Shown here piece after piece: positions 4,869-5,262 of a stretch of DNA of 5,262 nucleotides. The position numbers were made by a program, and so were the translations under genes. Position 1 is the first letter of the stretch, and each line of letters opens with the position of its first letter. Under the pieces are notes generated by a model. The model was given only the letters and a program-made list of their open reading frames with translations, had not been told where the DNA came from and did no database searches. The stretch covers positions 1 through 5,262 of the forward strand of contig CALCSA010000088.1 of assembly GCA_937894185.1 (NCBI GenBank), given 5' to 3'. This stretch comes from an uncultured Clostridia bacterium. GTDB taxonomy: Bacteria; Bacillota; Clostridia; Oscillospirales; Ruminococcaceae.

Positions 4869-5262
4869 ATGGAACAATTCACACAACTGGTGGATCAGGT
4901 CAGCGGCTTTATCTGGAACAATATCCTGCTGTTTCTGCTGGTGGGAACCGGGATTTTGTTTACGCTGCGCACCCGCTTTGTACAGGTCCGGGAGTTTGGA
5001 AACGGGCTTCGGCACCTGTTTGGAAGCTTTAACCTCAAGGGTGAGGACGCGGGGAAAGAGGGAATGTCCTCCTTTCAGGCATTGGCCACCGCCGTTGCCG
5101 CTCAGGTAGGAACCGGCAACATTGCCGGCTGTGCCACCGCCCTGTATTCCGGCGGACCCGGGGCCATCTTCTGGATGTGGCTTTCGGCGTTTTTTGGCAT
5201 GTCCACCAACTATGGGGAGGCTGTTTTAGCTCAAAAGTATAAGGCCGTCACTCCCAATGGGG
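4869..5262 (+). CDS. AGCS-family sodium:alanine (or glycine) symporter, partial (C-terminus outside window)
   Basis: AGCS proteins are inner-membrane carriers that bring in alanine or glycine together with Na+. The 131 visible codons start at ATG 4869. A membrane segment runs at about 15-33 (IWNNILLFLLVGTGILFTL). The family hallmark follows: SSFQALATAVAAQVGTGNIAG at about 67-87, then GGPGAIFWMW at 95-104 and FFGMSTNYGEAVLAQKY at about 108-124. Full-length members have about 450-500 residues, so only about a quarter is present. The ribosome binding site AGAAGGGA (4851-4858) is about 10 nt from the ATG, slightly far, so translation may be modest. The gene sits directly behind a glycine riboswitch and terminator, so glycine should control it. 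The riboswitch suggests glycine as a substrate, though family members accept alanine too and the sequence does not decide. No specific gene symbol (alsT, dagA, agcS) can be justified. Confidence 0.93.
   Translation, partial: MEQFTQLVDQVSGFIWNNILLFLLVGTGILFTLRTRFVQVREFGNGLRHLFGSFNLKGEDAGKEGMSSFQALATAVAAQVGTGNIAGCATALYSGGPGAIFWMWLSAFFGMSTNYGEAVLAQKYKAVTPNG

Noticed and set aside
4776..5015. Minus-strand open frame (79 codons)
   Set aside because: Antisense to the symporter start and the glycine terminator; no ribosome binding site or domain features.
1..5262. CRISPR arrays, insertion sequences, tRNA or rRNA genes, toxin-antitoxin or phage genes
   Set aside because: No repeat-spacer pattern, transposase motifs, terminal repeats, tRNA-like folds or phage-like genes were seen; all coding space is explained by cobalt/cobalamin and symporter genes.

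Overview
The window looks like chromosomal DNA from a low-to-mid-GC-ancestry, now GC-rich, Gram-positive anaerobe, most likely a gut-type Clostridia (Oscillospirales-like). The evidence is the strong AGGAGG-type ribosome binding sites, consensus sigma-A promoters, two riboswitches with intrinsic terminators, an anaerobic (CbiK/CbiL) cobalamin route and the style of the proteins. The placement is an inference from these traits, not from a database match.

Layout. Positions 1-4059 on the minus strand hold one operon, read right to left as cbiM - cbiN - cbiQ - cbiO - cbiK - cbiL (cbiL runs off the left edge). The first four encode a cobalt ECF-type importer: CbiM is the substrate-binding membrane component, CbiN the small accessory membrane protein, CbiQ the coupling membrane protein and CbiO the ATPase. 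The last two begin anaerobic corrin synthesis: CbiK inserts Co2+ into sirohydrochlorin (factor II) and CbiL methylates C-20. The operon therefore brings in cobalt and uses it at once. Genes are tightly packed, with 4-nt stop/start overlaps at M/N, Q/O and O/K. The exception is a 59-nt N/Q gap that holds a hairpin. As given, cbiQ is split between two reading frames, with a -1 shift near 2540-2595.

Positions 4060-4868 are non-coding and hold two back-to-back RNA leaders. On the minus strand there is a consensus promoter (TTGACA-17-TATACT), a cobalamin riboswitch and an intrinsic terminator ahead of cbiM, so B12 should repress the operon. On the plus strand there is a promoter (TTGACT-17-TACCGT with an extended -10 TG), a tandem glycine riboswitch and an intrinsic terminator ahead of the next gene.

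Positions 4869-5262 on the plus strand hold the N-terminal 131 codons of an AGCS-family sodium:alanine/glycine symporter, which fits control by the glycine riboswitch. All parts belong to known families. I did not find an undescribed system. The points most worth checking are the cbiQ frameshift, the facing riboswitches about 80 bp apart, and the specific base-pairing switches proposed below for each expression platform.
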